A stretch of DNA of 64,000 nucleotides from Clavibacter nebraskensis NCPPB 2581 (GCF_000355695.1 NC_020891.1:1922001-1986000); one strand, 5' to 3'. Shown: positions 47,580 to 56,725, counted from the first letter of the stretch. Program-made: numbers and translations. Notes: generated from the sequence alone by a model not told the origin.

Positions 47580-48746
47580 GTGATCCCCCGCCGTTCCCTC
47601 CTCGCCCTCGCCGCCGCCGCGTCCGCCGCGGTCGCGCTCGCGGGCTGCGCTCCCACCACGAGCACACAGGCCCAGGCCCAGAACCACGCCGTCACCGACG
47701 CATCGGGCACCGCCCGCGTCTTCATCTCCGGCGACACCAACGTCCAGGCCCTCTGGGACGACGGGATCATCCCCGCGTTCGAGAAGGCGAACCCCGGCGC
47801 CTCCGTCACCACGACGCTCGACCTGCACGGCCAGCACGACGCGCAGACCATGGCCACGCTCACGAGCTCGGTGCAGGGCGGATCCGACCCCGGCTACGAC
47901 CTCATCGACGCGGGCTTCACGGCCGCGGCCGGCACCGGCGGGCTCCTCGCGCCCGTCTCGGCCGACACCATCCCGAACCTCGCGACCGTGCCCGACGCGA
48001 CCGTGCAGTCCGGCGGCGGCTTCGGGATCCCCTACCGCGCCTCCTCCGTGCTGCTCGCCTACGACTCCACGAAGGTGACCGACCCGCCGAAGACGCTCTC
48101 CGGCCTGCTCTCCTGGATCCGGGCCAACCCCGGCCAGTTCGCCTACAACTCCCCCTCCACCGGCGGATCCGGCGCGGCCTTCGTCACGACCGTCCTCGAC
48201 ACCCACGTCGACGACGCCACGCGCGAGAAGATGACGACCGGCTACGACCAGTCGCTCGAGGGCGCGTGGGACGCGGGCTTCGACGAGCTCAAGGACCTGA
48301 ACTCGTCCATGTACCAGGGCGGCGTCTACCCCAACGGCAACAACCAGGTGCTCGACCTGCTGGGCACGGGCGCCATCGAGATGGCCCCCGTCTGGAGCGA
48401 CCAGGTCATCACGGCCCAGAAGGCGGGCACGCTGCCCGCGACCGTGAAGTACGCGCAGATCTCCGACCCGGCATTCACGGGCCACGCGTCCTTCCTCGGC
48501 ATCCCGAAGACGGCCGAGCACGCCGACGTGGCGCAGAAGCTCGCCGACTACGTGCTCTCCGCCGAGGGCCAGGCCATCATCGCGAGCACCATCGCGGGCT
48601 ACCCCGTCATCTCGCTCGACCAGGTACCCGCGGACCTGAAGGACCAGTTCGCCTCGGCCGACCCGTCGACGCTCCGTCCCGGCTACTACAGCCAGATGGC
48701 GTCGGACATGTCGAACCTCTGGGACCAGAAGGTCCCCGGCCAGTGA
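47580..48746 (+). CDS. ABC transporter substrate-binding lipoprotein (AfuA/PotD/iron-type fold)
   Basis: 388-residue extracellular binding protein. The N-terminus IPRRSLLALAAAASAAVALAGC ends in a lipobox with C23 as the lipidated residue. The body is a type II binding protein fold with ALWDDGIIPAFEKANPGASV, GYDLIDAG and GFGIPYRASSVLLAYDSTKV, the class that includes Fe(III), polyamine, 2-aminoethylphosphonate and sugar-phosphate receptors. The ligand cannot be read from sequence; the neighbouring phosphodiesterase-phosphatase argues for an organophosphate. GTG 47580 is chosen for the signal peptide; ATG 47538 is possible. Confidence 0.88.
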   Translation: MIPRRSLLALAAAASAAVALAGCAPTTSTQAQAQNHAVTDASGTARVFISGDTNVQALWDDGIIPAFEKANPGASVTTTLDLHGQHDAQTMATLTSSVQGGSDPGYDLIDAGFTAAAGTGGLLAPVSADTIPNLATVPDATVQSGGGFGIPYRASSVLLAYDSTKVTDPPKTLSGLLSWIRANPGQFAYNSPSTGGSGAAFVTTVLDTHVDDATREKMTTGYDQSLEGAWDAGFDELKDLNSSMYQGGVYPNGNNQVLDLLGTGAIEMAPVWSDQVITAQKAGTLPATVKYAQISDPAFTGHASFLGIPKTAEHADVAQKLADYVLSAEGQAIIASTIAGYPVISLDQVPADLKDQFASADPSTLRPGYYSQMASDMSNLWDQKVPGQ

Positions 48747-49696
48747 CGGCCGTCCGGACGGCGGCCCCCGCCGCCCGGGCCTCCCGCGCGCGGCGGGTCT
48801 CCCCGGAGACCCGCCGCGCCGGCGTCGGCCTGGCGCTCGCCCTCCCGCCCGCGCTGCTGCTCGCGTTCTTCGTCGGGATCCCCGTCGTGCTCGCGATCGG
48901 CTTCAGCCTGGGCCACACGGGCGGGCTCAACAGCACGATCGCGACGATCGGCCTCGGCACGCGCACCGCCACCAGCTGGTGGGGCACGTTCGACGCCTAC
49001 GTGGACGTGTTCACCGACCCGCGCTTCCTCCGCGACCTCGGCGTCACGGTGCTCGTGACGGTGCTCTCCACGGCCATCGTCATCGCCCTCTCGCTCGCGA
49101 TCGCGCTCAACCTGCGCCTCCGCGGCGGCCGGCTCGCGTCGGTCTTCGCCGGGCTCGCGATCGTGCCGCTGTTCATCCCGGTCGTCATCGCGTCGTGGGC
49201 GATCCTCACCTTCTACTCGGGCGACGGCTTCGTGCGCACGGTCTTCGCGCTCGTCGGCCTCGAGGGGCCGACGTGGGGCTACACGACCGTCGCGGTGGTC
49301 ATCGGCTCCGTCTGGACGAGCCTGCCCTTCGCCACCCTCATGGCGACCTCCGGTGTCCAGGGCATCCCCGACGCCATGATCGAGGCCGCGCGCGACGCGG
49401 GCGCCTCGACGTGGGCCATCGTCACGCGGGTGCTCGTGCCGCTCGCCGCGATCCCGCTCGTCATCGCGACGACCTTCACGGCGATCGGCGTGCTCGGCTC
49501 CTTCACGGTGCCGTACTTCACCGGACCGAACGCGCCCAGCATGCTCGGCGTCGACATCTCGAAGTACTTCACGGGGTTCAACCACCCGCAGGAGTCGATC
49601 GTGATGGCCGTCGTGGTGTTCGTCCTCGCCTCCGGCATCGCGTTCCTCTACGTGCGGGCCAACTTCCGCTCCGCGAAGAAGGAGGGCCGGGTCTGA
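48743..49696 (+). CDS. ABC transporter permease 1
   Basis: 317-residue inner-membrane permease with six predicted helices. The cytoplasmic EAA-type loop is DAMIEAARDAGASTWAIVTRVLVPLAAIPLV. The GTG at 48743 overlaps the binding-protein stop by 4 nt. It pairs with the second permease in the same operon; the two-permease layout matches the polyamine/iron/organophosphate ABC class. Confidence 0.93.
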   Translation: MTAVRTAAPAARASRARRVSPETRRAGVGLALALPPALLLAFFVGIPVVLAIGFSLGHTGGLNSTIATIGLGTRTATSWWGTFDAYVDVFTDPRFLRDLGVTVLVTVLSTAIVIALSLAIALNLRLRGGRLASVFAGLAIVPLFIPVVIASWAILTFYSGDGFVRTVFALVGLEGPTWGYTTVAVVIGSVWTSLPFATLMATSGVQGIPDAMIEAARDAGASTWAIVTRVLVPLAAIPLVIATTFTAIGVLGSFTVPYFTGPNAPSMLGVDISKYFTGFNHPQESIVMAVVVFVLASGIAFLYVRANFRSAKKEGRV

Positions 49697-50511
49697 TGCG
49701 CGCCCTCCTCTCCGCCCGCGGGTGGATCCAGGCGGCACTGTTCGCGGTCGTCGCGGTCTTCATCCTCGGCCCGCTGCTCTGGCTCGCGGCGCACGCGTTC
49801 GCGACCAGCTGGGACTACCCGAGCCTCGTCCCCGCCGGCCTCACGCTCGACTGGTGGCGCGTGGTCTTCGAGGACGCCGAGCTCGCCGCGGCCGTCCGCA
49901 ACTCGCTGTACTTCGCGCCCATCACGGTGCTCGTCTCGGCTCTCGTCTGCCTGCCGGCCGCCTACGCGTTCTCGCGCTTCCGGTTCCCGGGCCGGCGGAT
50001 CCTGCTGGTGGGCCTGTTCGCCACCAACGCGTTCCCCAAGATGGGGCTCTTCGTGTCGATGGCGTCGCTGTTCTACGGGCTGCACCTCATGAACACCATC
50101 ACGGGCATCGTCATCGTGCAGCTCATCGGCACGGTCGTGTTCATGACCTGGATCCCGGCCGCCGCGTTCAGCGCCGTGCCGCGCTCCCTCGAGGAGGCCG
50201 CGCGCGACGCGGGCGCCGGACGGGTGCGGACGTTCCTGCAGGTGACCCTGCCGCTCGCGCTGCCGGGGATCCTCGTGGCCGTGCTCATGTCGTTCCTCGC
50301 CGCGTTCGACGAGGCGCAGGGCACGTACCTCGTGGGCGCGCCCGTCTACATGACGATGCCGACCGAGATGTACTCGCTCGTCCTCAACCACCCGAAGCAG
50401 GTCGCCGCCGTGTTCGCGATCCTCCTCTCCGTCCCCTCCGTCGCCCTCCTCCTGCTCGCCCGCCGCCACATCATGGGCGGGCGTCTGGCCGAGGGCTTCC
50501 AGATCCGTTAG
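49696..50511 (+). CDS. ABC transporter permease 2
   Basis: 271-residue permease. The EAA-type loop is SLEEAARDAGAGRVRTFLQVTLPLALPGI. Six helices are expected. The ATG at 49696 shares one base with the stop of permease 1 (TGATG). Confidence 0.93.
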   Translation: MRALLSARGWIQAALFAVVAVFILGPLLWLAAHAFATSWDYPSLVPAGLTLDWWRVVFEDAELAAAVRNSLYFAPITVLVSALVCLPAAYAFSRFRFPGRRILLVGLFATNAFPKMGLFVSMASLFYGLHLMNTITGIVIVQLIGTVVFMTWIPAAAFSAVPRSLEEAARDAGAGRVRTFLQVTLPLALPGILVAVLMSFLAAFDEAQGTYLVGAPVYMTMPTEMYSLVLNHPKQVAAVFAILLSVPSVALLLLARRHIMGGRLAEGFQIR

Positions 50512-50518
50512 GCCGGCC

Positions 50519-51706
50519 ATGACCGCATCCGCTCCCTCCACCACGACCGTCTCTCCCCCGCGCGCCGACGACGACGGCACCGCGAGCGTCCCGCCGTCGG
50601 GCCTCGTCGTCGCGGGCCTCTCCAAGGACCTCGGCGGCCGCACCATCGTCGACGACCTCCACCTCGACGTCGCGCGCGGCGAGCTCGTCGCGCTGCTCGG
50701 CCCGTCCGGCTGCGGCAAGACCACGACGCTCCGCATGATCGCGGGCTTCCTCGAGCCCGACCGCGGATCCGTGGTCATCGGCGGCCGCGACGTCACCGCG
50801 TCCGGTCCCGACAAGCGGCCGAGCGCGATGGTGTTCCAGAACTACGCGCTCTGGCCGCACCTCACCGTGTTCAAGAACGTCGCCTTCCCGCTCACGCTGC
50901 GGAAGCTGCCCAAGGACGAGGTCGCGCGCCGGGTGATGGCGGCCCTCGAGACCGTGAACCTCGCGCACCACGCGCACTCGCGGCCCGTGCACATCTCCGG
51001 CGGCGAGCAGCAGCGCGCGGCGCTCGCCCGCGCGATCGTGCAGGAGCCCGACCTGCTGCTCCTCGACGAGCCGCTGTCGAACCTCGACGCGAAGCTGCGC
51101 GTGAAGGTGCGCGAGGAGATCCGCGACATCCAGCAGCGGCTGGGGATCACGACCGTGATGGTCACGCACGACCAGGACGAGGCTCTCGCCATCTCCGACC
51201 GCGTCGCCGTGATGCACCAGGGCCGCATCGAGCAGGTGTCGGCGCCGACGGAGCTGTACGCCCGGCCGCGGACCCTCGTGGTCGCGTCGTTCATCGGCAG
51301 CATGAACCTGCTGCCGGCGCCGCGCCTGCAGGGCACCACGCCCGAGACGCTCACGGCCGGCGCACCCGCGGCCTTCGTCCCGACGTCGGCGGACGCGGAC
51401 GTCTGGGCCGTGCGCCCCGAGGACGTGGCCTACGCGCCGCGCGACACGCGACCGGAGCCCGACGCGACGTCCGTGGTCATCCGCCGCGTGCTGCCGCACG
51501 GCCACTTCCAGGAGCTCGTGCTCGACGCGGGCGGCGTGGAGGTGCGCGCGCTCGTGACCGGGTCCGCGCCGGCGGTCGGCGAGGCCGGCACCGTCACGCT
51601 CCGCGAGGTGCGGCACTACCGGGAGGGGATCCTCGTGCCCGACCGGGCCCCCGCCGTCGCCACCGCCCCGACCGACGCCCCCGCCGCGACGGACGACGCG
51701 CGATGA
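50519..51706 (+). CDS. ABC transporter ATP-binding protein
   Basis: 395-residue ATPase. Walker A is GPSGCGKTT, the Q-loop FQNYALWPHLTV, the signature HISGGEQQRAALARAI and Walker B LLLLDEPLSNLDAKL, with an H-loop in VTHDQDEALAISDR. A C-terminal TOBE/regulatory domain follows, beginning after MNLLPAPRLQG. It has a Ser/Pro-rich N-terminal leader of about 30 residues before the domain. Seven bases separate it from permease 2, and its stop overlaps the next gene by 4 nt. Confidence 0.94.
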   Translation: MTASAPSTTTVSPPRADDDGTASVPPSGLVVAGLSKDLGGRTIVDDLHLDVARGELVALLGPSGCGKTTTLRMIAGFLEPDRGSVVIGGRDVTASGPDKRPSAMVFQNYALWPHLTVFKNVAFPLTLRKLPKDEVARRVMAALETVNLAHHAHSRPVHISGGEQQRAALARAIVQEPDLLLLDEPLSNLDAKLRVKVREEIRDIQQRLGITTVMVTHDQDEALAISDRVAVMHQGRIEQVSAPTELYARPRTLVVASFIGSMNLLPAPRLQGTTPETLTAGAPAAFVPTSADADVWAVRPEDVAYAPRDTRPEPDATSVVIRRVLPHGHFQELVLDAGGVEVRALVTGSAPAVGEAGTVTLREVRHYREGILVPDRAPAVATAPTDAPAATDDAR

Positions 51707-53295
51707 CGGCCGCGACCGCGCACCGCGGCGACTCCTCCCGGCACCGCGAGAACACGCTCGCCGCCATCCGCTCGGCGGCCGAGGCCGGCGTGCGGACGGT
51801 CGAGGTCGACGTCCACGTCACGCGCGACGGCGGGGTCGTGCTCCTCCACGACGACACGCTCGACCGCCTCTGGGGCGTCGACGCGCGGGTCTGTGACCTC
51901 GACCTCGCCGACGTGCGGGCGCTCGGCGGCGGCGAGCTGCGGATCCCGCTGCTCGCCGAGGCGCTCGAGCTCCTCGCGGGCACGGACGTCGAGCTCGTGA
52001 TCGACATGGCATCCGGGGATCCGGCCGCCGCCGCCCACGCGGTCGTCGCCGCAGCTCCGCGCACGCCGCGGGTCGCCTGGTGCGGGCACCTCGACGGCAT
52101 GCGCACGATCCGCGAGCTCGACCCGGCCGCCGTCATCTGGCTGCCGTGGGCCGACCCGCAGCCGCCCACCGCGGATGACCTCGCGGAGCTCCGGCCCGCG
52201 GTCGTCAACCTGCCGCACCTCGTCGTCGGCCGCGCCCTCGTGGAGGCCGTCCACGCGCACGGCGCCCAGGTGGCGGCGTGGACGGTCGACGAGCCCGCGC
52301 AGATGGAGTGGCTGGCGTCGATCGGGGTCGACGCGATCACGACCAACCGGCTGGCGACGCTCCTCGACGTGCTCGCGCGCCGGGCGGCGGATCCCGCGGC
52401 CGCCGACGCACGGGCGACCGCGCCCGCCGCCGAGCGCACCCGGGCCCGCGCCGCGGCGCGCGACCTCGCCGCGCGCGCGATGCACCACGTCCGGTCGCAC
52501 GCGGTGGGCGCAGTCACGACGAAGGCGAACCCCGCCGACCACGTGACGGAGATCGACCGGGCCGTCGAGCGCGACGTGCGCGCGGTCGTCGGCGCGCAGT
52601 TCCCGCACCACGTGCTCGTCGGCGAGGAGTACGGCGGCGAGGCCGTGCCCGGCCGCCCGTGCTGGTACCTCGACCCGGTCGACGGCACCGCGAACCTCGC
52701 CAACGGCGTGCCCTGGACGAGCTTCTCGCTCGCCCTCGTGGTCGACGGCGTTCCCGTCGTGGGCGTCGTGGCGGATCCCTGGCGCGGCACGGTCGTCGAG
52801 GCCGCCGCCGGCGAGGGCGCCTGGTCCGCCGGCGCGCGCCTCGACCTGACGGCCGCACCCGGCGGCGTGCACGCGCCCAACGCGGATCCGCTCCGCGGCC
52901 GGATGGTGAGCACCGAGCTCGCGGGCCACGCGCCCTGGCCGGGGATGCTCCCGCTGCTCGACGCACTCACCGCGCGGTACTGCACGATGCGGGTGATGGG
53001 GTCCGGCACGCTCACGGTCGCGGGCGTCGCGCTCGGGCACGGCGTGGGCGCGGTGGTCGGCTCGTTCGGGCCGGTCGACCACCTCGCGGCGACGCTCATC
53101 GTGCGCGAGGCCGGCGGCGTGGTGCTCGACGCGGACGGCGAGGACACGCTGTTCCCGGCGACGGGCGGCGTGCTCGCGGCCCGCGACCGGCCGACCGCCC
53201 TGGCCCTGCACGGGCTCTGGCGCGCGGGGATCGTCGAGGCCGCGTCGGTCGCCCTCGCGTCCGGCGCGACGGCCGAACCGGCTCCGGCCGCCTAG
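51703..53295 (+). CDS. Fusion of glycerophosphodiester phosphodiesterase and inositol-monophosphatase-type phosphatase
   Basis: 530-residue two-domain enzyme. The N-terminal half (about 1-230) is a GDPD TIM-barrel: AHRGD with H7 and R8, E16 in RENTLAA, EVDVHVTRDG (E34, D36) and LLHDDTLDR (H49). The C-terminal half (about 245-525) is an inositol monophosphatase-type fold: VGEEYGG (E308/E309), DPVDGT (D324, D327) and GPVDHLAATLIVREAGG (D459). All metal ligands are intact in both halves. The ATG overlaps the ABC ATPase gene by 4 nt, so uptake and two-step hydrolysis are encoded together. A likely reading is cleavage of a glycerophosphodiester followed by dephosphorylation; glycerophosphoinositol is one candidate. 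The stop (CTAG) is shared with the convergent gene. Confidence 0.88.
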   Translation: MTAATAHRGDSSRHRENTLAAIRSAAEAGVRTVEVDVHVTRDGGVVLLHDDTLDRLWGVDARVCDLDLADVRALGGGELRIPLLAEALELLAGTDVELVIDMASGDPAAAAHAVVAAAPRTPRVAWCGHLDGMRTIRELDPAAVIWLPWADPQPPTADDLAELRPAVVNLPHLVVGRALVEAVHAHGAQVAAWTVDEPAQMEWLASIGVDAITTNRLATLLDVLARRAADPAAADARATAPAAERTRARAAARDLAARAMHHVRSHAVGAVTTKANPADHVTEIDRAVERDVRAVVGAQFPHHVLVGEEYGGEAVPGRPCWYLDPVDGTANLANGVPWTSFSLALVVDGVPVVGVVADPWRGTVVEAAAGEGAWSAGARLDLTAAPGGVHAPNADPLRGRMVSTELAGHAPWPGMLPLLDALTARYCTMRVMGSGTLTVAGVALGHGVGAVVGSFGPVDHLAATLIVREAGGVVLDADGEDTLFPATGGVLAARDRPTALALHGLWRAGIVEAASVALASGATAEPAPAA

Positions 53296-54248
53296 CCCGC
53301 GTCGCGGTCCGCGCGCGCGTCGAGCAGCGCGCGGACCCGGCCCGGCCCGACGACCCGGGCGCCGAGTGCCTCGACCCGCGCGACGAGCCCGCGGTCCGCC
53401 GTGACCACCACGACCTCGCGGCCCTCGTCCCGCGCCGCGCCGACGACGCGCACGATCTCGCCGTCGCCGTCCGCCGCGGCCTCGACCACCGCGACGCCGG
53501 GTGCGCGCAGCACGGGCGACGCGGGATCCTCGACGGGCGCCGCCGGCAGCGACGCGTCGCGCGCGTGCCCCTCCACGACGGCCACCACGTCCGGCCACCT
53601 GACGTCGCCCGGCAGGCCGAGGTCGGCGGCGGGGAGGCCGTCGCGCGCCAGGGGGTCGAGCTCGGCGAGGAGGCGGGACGTGGATCCGGCGCGGTCGCGC
53701 CACCAGCCGTCCGGCCGGGAGCCGAGCAGGTTCGCGGTGTCGACGACCAGCGTCACCTCGCGCGCGAGCTCGCCGCGCAGCATGGGCCAGGCCCGGCCGA
53801 ACCCCGGGTGCAGCTCGCGGCCGTCGACCTCGTCGACCGGCACCCAGCGCACCTCGATGCTCTCGGCGTCCGCGACGCGCGGCTCGAAGGGCCGGAGGAC
53901 GCGCGCGCTGACGGTCGTGTAGCTCCAGAAGCCGAGGTCGAGCACGGTCGCGAGCACGGGCCGGATCCCCGCGGGCGGCACCCCCGCCTCCTCGGCGGCC
54001 TCGCGCGCGGCGCCGTCGACCGCGGACTCGCCCGCGTGCCGCGCGCCTCCGGGCAGGCCCCACGTGCCGCCGTGATGGCTCCACGCGACGCGGTGCTGGA
54101 GGAGGACGCCGCGATCCGGGTCGTGCACGAGCAGGCCGGCCGCGCCGAACGCGCCCCAGAAGCGCTGGCCGTCCGGGCCCTCGACCCACGCGTCTCCGCT
54201 GTCGCGATGCGCCCCGCGCGGGGGCTCGGGCGGGCGCTCGGCGGTCAT
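53292..54248 (-). CDS. Nudix hydrolase fused to a PIN/NYN-like domain
   Basis: 318-residue two-domain protein. The Nudix box matches GX5EX7REUXEEXGU: G68, E74, R82, E83, E86, E87 and G89. The C-terminal half (about 163-318) has LVVDTANLLGSRPDGWWRDR with D170 and N173 and, near the end, VVTADRGLVARVEALGARVVGP, the acidic residues and layout of a PIN/NYN-type nuclease. Substrates of both domains are unknown. A candidate leaderless-type hexamer (GATGGT) lies 6 nt before the ATG. It ends on a CTAG shared with the convergent phosphatase gene. Confidence 0.85.
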   Translation of the reverse strand: MTAERPPEPPRGAHRDSGDAWVEGPDGQRFWGAFGAAGLLVHDPDRGVLLQHRVAWSHHGGTWGLPGGARHAGESAVDGAAREAAEEAGVPPAGIRPVLATVLDLGFWSYTTVSARVLRPFEPRVADAESIEVRWVPVDEVDGRELHPGFGRAWPMLRGELAREVTLVVDTANLLGSRPDGWWRDRAGSTSRLLAELDPLARDGLPAADLGLPGDVRWPDVVAVVEGHARDASLPAAPVEDPASPVLRAPGVAVVEAAADGDGEIVRVVGAARDEGREVVVVTADRGLVARVEALGARVVGPGRVRALLDARADRDAG

Positions 54249-54276
54249 GGACCCACCATCTCACGGGCACCTTCGA

Positions 54277-54282
54277 TAGCGT
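54277..54282 (+). promoter_or_regulatory. Leaderless promoter -10 for the LRV-repeat gene
   Basis: TAGCGT, 6 nt before the ATG at 54289. A GGGG stretch lies between them but is too close to serve as a normal leader. Confidence 0.5.
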
Positions 54283-54288
54283 CGGGGC

Positions 54289-54768
54289 ATGTCGTGCATC
54301 AGGTTCACCACCGCCGCGCAGCTCGAGGCCCTGCACCGGACCGCGCCCGCCGTCCTCACCGCGGAGCAGGCTGCCGCGCTGCATCCCGCGCCCGAGGTCA
54401 CGCCCAGCAAGATCCGCCGGCTGCGCCTGCTCGCCGAGCACCGCGACCCCAAGGTGCGGGAGAGCGTGGCGAGCAGCCTGCACGCGCCGCTCGACGTCCG
54501 GCAGGCGCTCGCGCGCGACGCCGACGAGGGCGTCCGCGCGTGCCTCGCCCGCAACCCCCAGGCACCCGCTGCCGTGCTCACGATGCTGGTGGGCGACACC
54601 TCCGAGCGCGTGCGCTCCTGGCTCGCCGTCAACGACGCGACGCCCCGCGCCGCCGTCGCGATGCTCGAGTGCGACGAGTCCCCCGCGGTGCGCGACCTGC
54701 TGCGGTGGCGCGAGGCGCACATCGAGACCCCGGACGAGCCGGAGCCCGCCGAGGTCGTCGCGGGCTGA
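54289..54768 (+). CDS. Leucine-rich-repeat-variant (LRV/HEAT-like) protein
   Basis: 159-residue helical-repeat protein. Repeats of about 24 residues recur as LxxDxxxxVRxxxAxNxxxP: HRDPKVRESVASSLHAPLDV, DADEGVRACLARNPQAPAAV, DTSERVRSWLAVNDATPRAA and DESPAVRDLL. Such repeats bind other proteins; no enzyme motif is seen. It is divergent from the Nudix gene with only 40 nt between starts. Function unknown. Confidence 0.75.
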   Translation: MSCIRFTTAAQLEALHRTAPAVLTAEQAAALHPAPEVTPSKIRRLRLLAEHRDPKVRESVASSLHAPLDVRQALARDADEGVRACLARNPQAPAAVLTMLVGDTSERVRSWLAVNDATPRAAVAMLECDESPAVRDLLRWREAHIETPDEPEPAEVVAG

Positions 54769-54808
54769 CCGCCGCGGGCGTCACCCGCCGCGCATCACGC
54801 GCGACGCG

Positions 54809-55825
54809 TCAGGCACGCCCCTCCGCCACGTCGCGCGCCTTCGCCGTGCTGCGCCGGTCGCCCGGGTAGTGCACGGGCCGCATGCCGAGCACGATCTTGC
54901 CGCGGGCGTGCCGGCGCTCCAGGTCGTCGAACGCGTCCCGCACCTCCGCCAGCGGGTAGAAGCCGGAGACGAGCACGTCGACCTCGCGCTTGGCCGCGAG
55001 GTCCGCCACCGTCGCGAGCGTGCGGGAGCGGTGGACGTCGTCCTCCTCCACGGGTGGCAGGACGGCCTCGAGCTCGAGCTCGCGGCGGTCGTCGCTCGAG
55101 CTGAAGCGCTTCCCCGCCACGCCCAGCTCCTCGGCCACGTGCTCGCCGCCGCCGAAGTTGTCGACGAAGCCCTGCACGCCGTTCGGGGCCGCCGCGCGGA
55201 TCCGGTCGGCGAGTCCGTCGCCGTAGACGACCGGGGTGACGCCGATCTGGCGCAGGTAGTCGAAGTTCCGCTCGCCGCACGTGCCGATGACGCGGGCGCC
55301 GCGCCGCATGGCGAGCTGCGCCTCGATGCTGCCGACACCGCCCGCCGCGGCGGTGACGACGAGCGTGTCGCCCTCGCCGACCGTGACGGCGTGCAGCACG
55401 TCGTGCGCGACGAGGCCCGCGAGGAAGAGGCCGCCCGCGACCTCCCACGGGAGCTGCGCGGGCTTCAGGACGACGTTGCCCGCGGGCACGACCACATGCG
55501 TCGCGTGCGCGGCCATGACGGTGTGGCCGAGGACGTCCTGGCCCTTCCGGAAGCGGGTGACGCCCTCGCCGACCGCGGCGATGCACCCGGCGAAGTCGCT
55601 GCCCTGGCCGTTGGGGAAGGACGTCGGCACCTCGTCGGGGAAGCGGCCCTGCCGGATGTACGCCTCGATGTGGTTGATGCCCGCCGCGAAGACCTCGACG
55701 AGGACCTCGCCGGGGCCGGGCGACGGACGCGGGACGTCGACGACCTCGAGGACGTCGACGCCGCCGAAGGAGCCGAACTGCACCTGCTGGCTGGTGGATC
55801 GCGATGAAGGGCTCATGCGCGTCAT
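54809..55825 (-). CDS. Zinc-independent quinone oxidoreductase-type MDR protein
   Basis: 338-residue medium-chain dehydrogenase/reductase. The N-terminal catalytic domain includes FAAGINHIEAYIRQGRFP and GSDFAGCIAAVGEGV, and the NAD(P)-binding Rossmann motif is VVTAAAGGVGSIEAQLA. Zinc-ligand cysteines are absent, so it is a quinone/alkene reductase-like member. The ATG at 55825 is chosen (GGGAG 7 nt upstream); 55816 is an alternative. The substrate is unknown. It is divergent from the Pr6Pr gene. Confidence 0.85.
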   Translation of the reverse strand: MTRMSPSSRSTSQQVQFGSFGGVDVLEVVDVPRPSPGPGEVLVEVFAAGINHIEAYIRQGRFPDEVPTSFPNGQGSDFAGCIAAVGEGVTRFRKGQDVLGHTVMAAHATHVVVPAGNVVLKPAQLPWEVAGGLFLAGLVAHDVLHAVTVGEGDTLVVTAAAGGVGSIEAQLAMRRGARVIGTCGERNFDYLRQIGVTPVVYGDGLADRIRAAAPNGVQGFVDNFGGGEHVAEELGVAGKRFSSSDDRRELELEAVLPPVEEDDVHRSRTLATVADLAAKREVDVLVSGFYPLAEVRDAFDDLERRHARGKIVLGMRPVHYPGDRRSTAKARDVAEGRA

Positions 55826-55932
55826 CCTGCCGCTCCCGCCCGCGACGCGCGAGGGCACGGAGCCGATCGTGAGACCTCGTTCGTACACTGGATGCGGCTG
55901 GCCTGCCCGGTGCCGGCCGCGATCGGAGTCAC

Positions 55933-56676
55933 GTGCAGAGGATCCTCGGTGGCGTGCGCCTGGTCGCCGCGATCGTCGTGGTCGTCGCGCTCGTCGCCGA
56001 CTTCGACTATGTGCAGGGCTTCACGACCTTCGCGGCCGAGAACTGGTTCAGCTACTTCACGACGCAGAGCGGCATGGCGGGCGTCGTCGTGCTCGCGGCG
56101 TCCGGCCTGCACGCGCTGCGGGGCCGCGTCGAGCTGCCGCTGATGGCCGCCGTGCGCGCCGTGGTGCTCAGCTACGTCGTGGTGTCCGGCGTGGTCTTCG
56201 GCCTCATCGTGCTGGAGTCGAGCTCGCAGGCCTACTACGTCGAGGTGCCGTGGTCGAGCCGGCTGCTGCACTTCGTGATCCCCGCCTACGCGCTCCTCGA
56301 CTGGACCCTCGCGCCCGGACGCCCGCGCGTCACGTGGAAGGCGGTCGGCTGGGCGATGCTCTTCCCAGTCGCCTGGTGCGCGTTCACGGAGGTCCGCGGC
56401 CCGCGCGTGGGCTGGTACCCGTACTTCTTCCTGGATCCCGCGCAGGTCGGCGTCCCGTTCGAGATCGCCGCGTGGCTGGCGCTCGTGGCAGGGGTGCTGG
56501 CGGGGGTGTCCGCGTCCGTCGTGGCGCTCAGCCGCGTGCGGCCGGCGGAGGCCGCGCCTCGGGACGGCGCCCGCTCGGGCGGCGAGGAACAGGACCGGGA
56601 GGCCGTCGCGCCCGCCCCCGAGTCGAGGCCCGCGTCCCCGTCGACGTCGCGTGAGACGGCGGCCGCCGAGCGCTGA
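55933..56676 (+). CDS. Pr6Pr family membrane protein
   Basis: 247-residue protein with about six membrane helices, including LVAAIVVVVALVADFDYV, MAGVVVLAASGLHALRG and AVRAVVLSYVVVSGVVFGLIV. The block PWSSRLLHFVIPAYALLDWTLAPGRPRVTW matches the FAR-17a/AIG1-related Pr6Pr proteins. A charged, disordered C-terminal tail of about 45 residues follows the last helix. The GTG at 55933 has GGAG upstream. Function unknown. Confidence 0.8.
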   Translation: MQRILGGVRLVAAIVVVVALVADFDYVQGFTTFAAENWFSYFTTQSGMAGVVVLAASGLHALRGRVELPLMAAVRAVVLSYVVVSGVVFGLIVLESSSQAYYVEVPWSSRLLHFVIPAYALLDWTLAPGRPRVTWKAVGWAMLFPVAWCAFTEVRGPRVGWYPYFFLDPAQVGVPFEIAAWLALVAGVLAGVSASVVALSRVRPAEAAPRDGARSGGEEQDREAVAPAPESRPASPSTSRETAAAER

Positions 56677-56725
56677 GCGTCCGGTGCACCCCGATGGGCG
56701 GATCCGCCCGTGCGAGCCTGGGGGC

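Noticed and set aside
54773-54790. Hairpin between the LRV and oxidoreductase genes
   Set aside because: Five clean base pairs only; kept as unproven.
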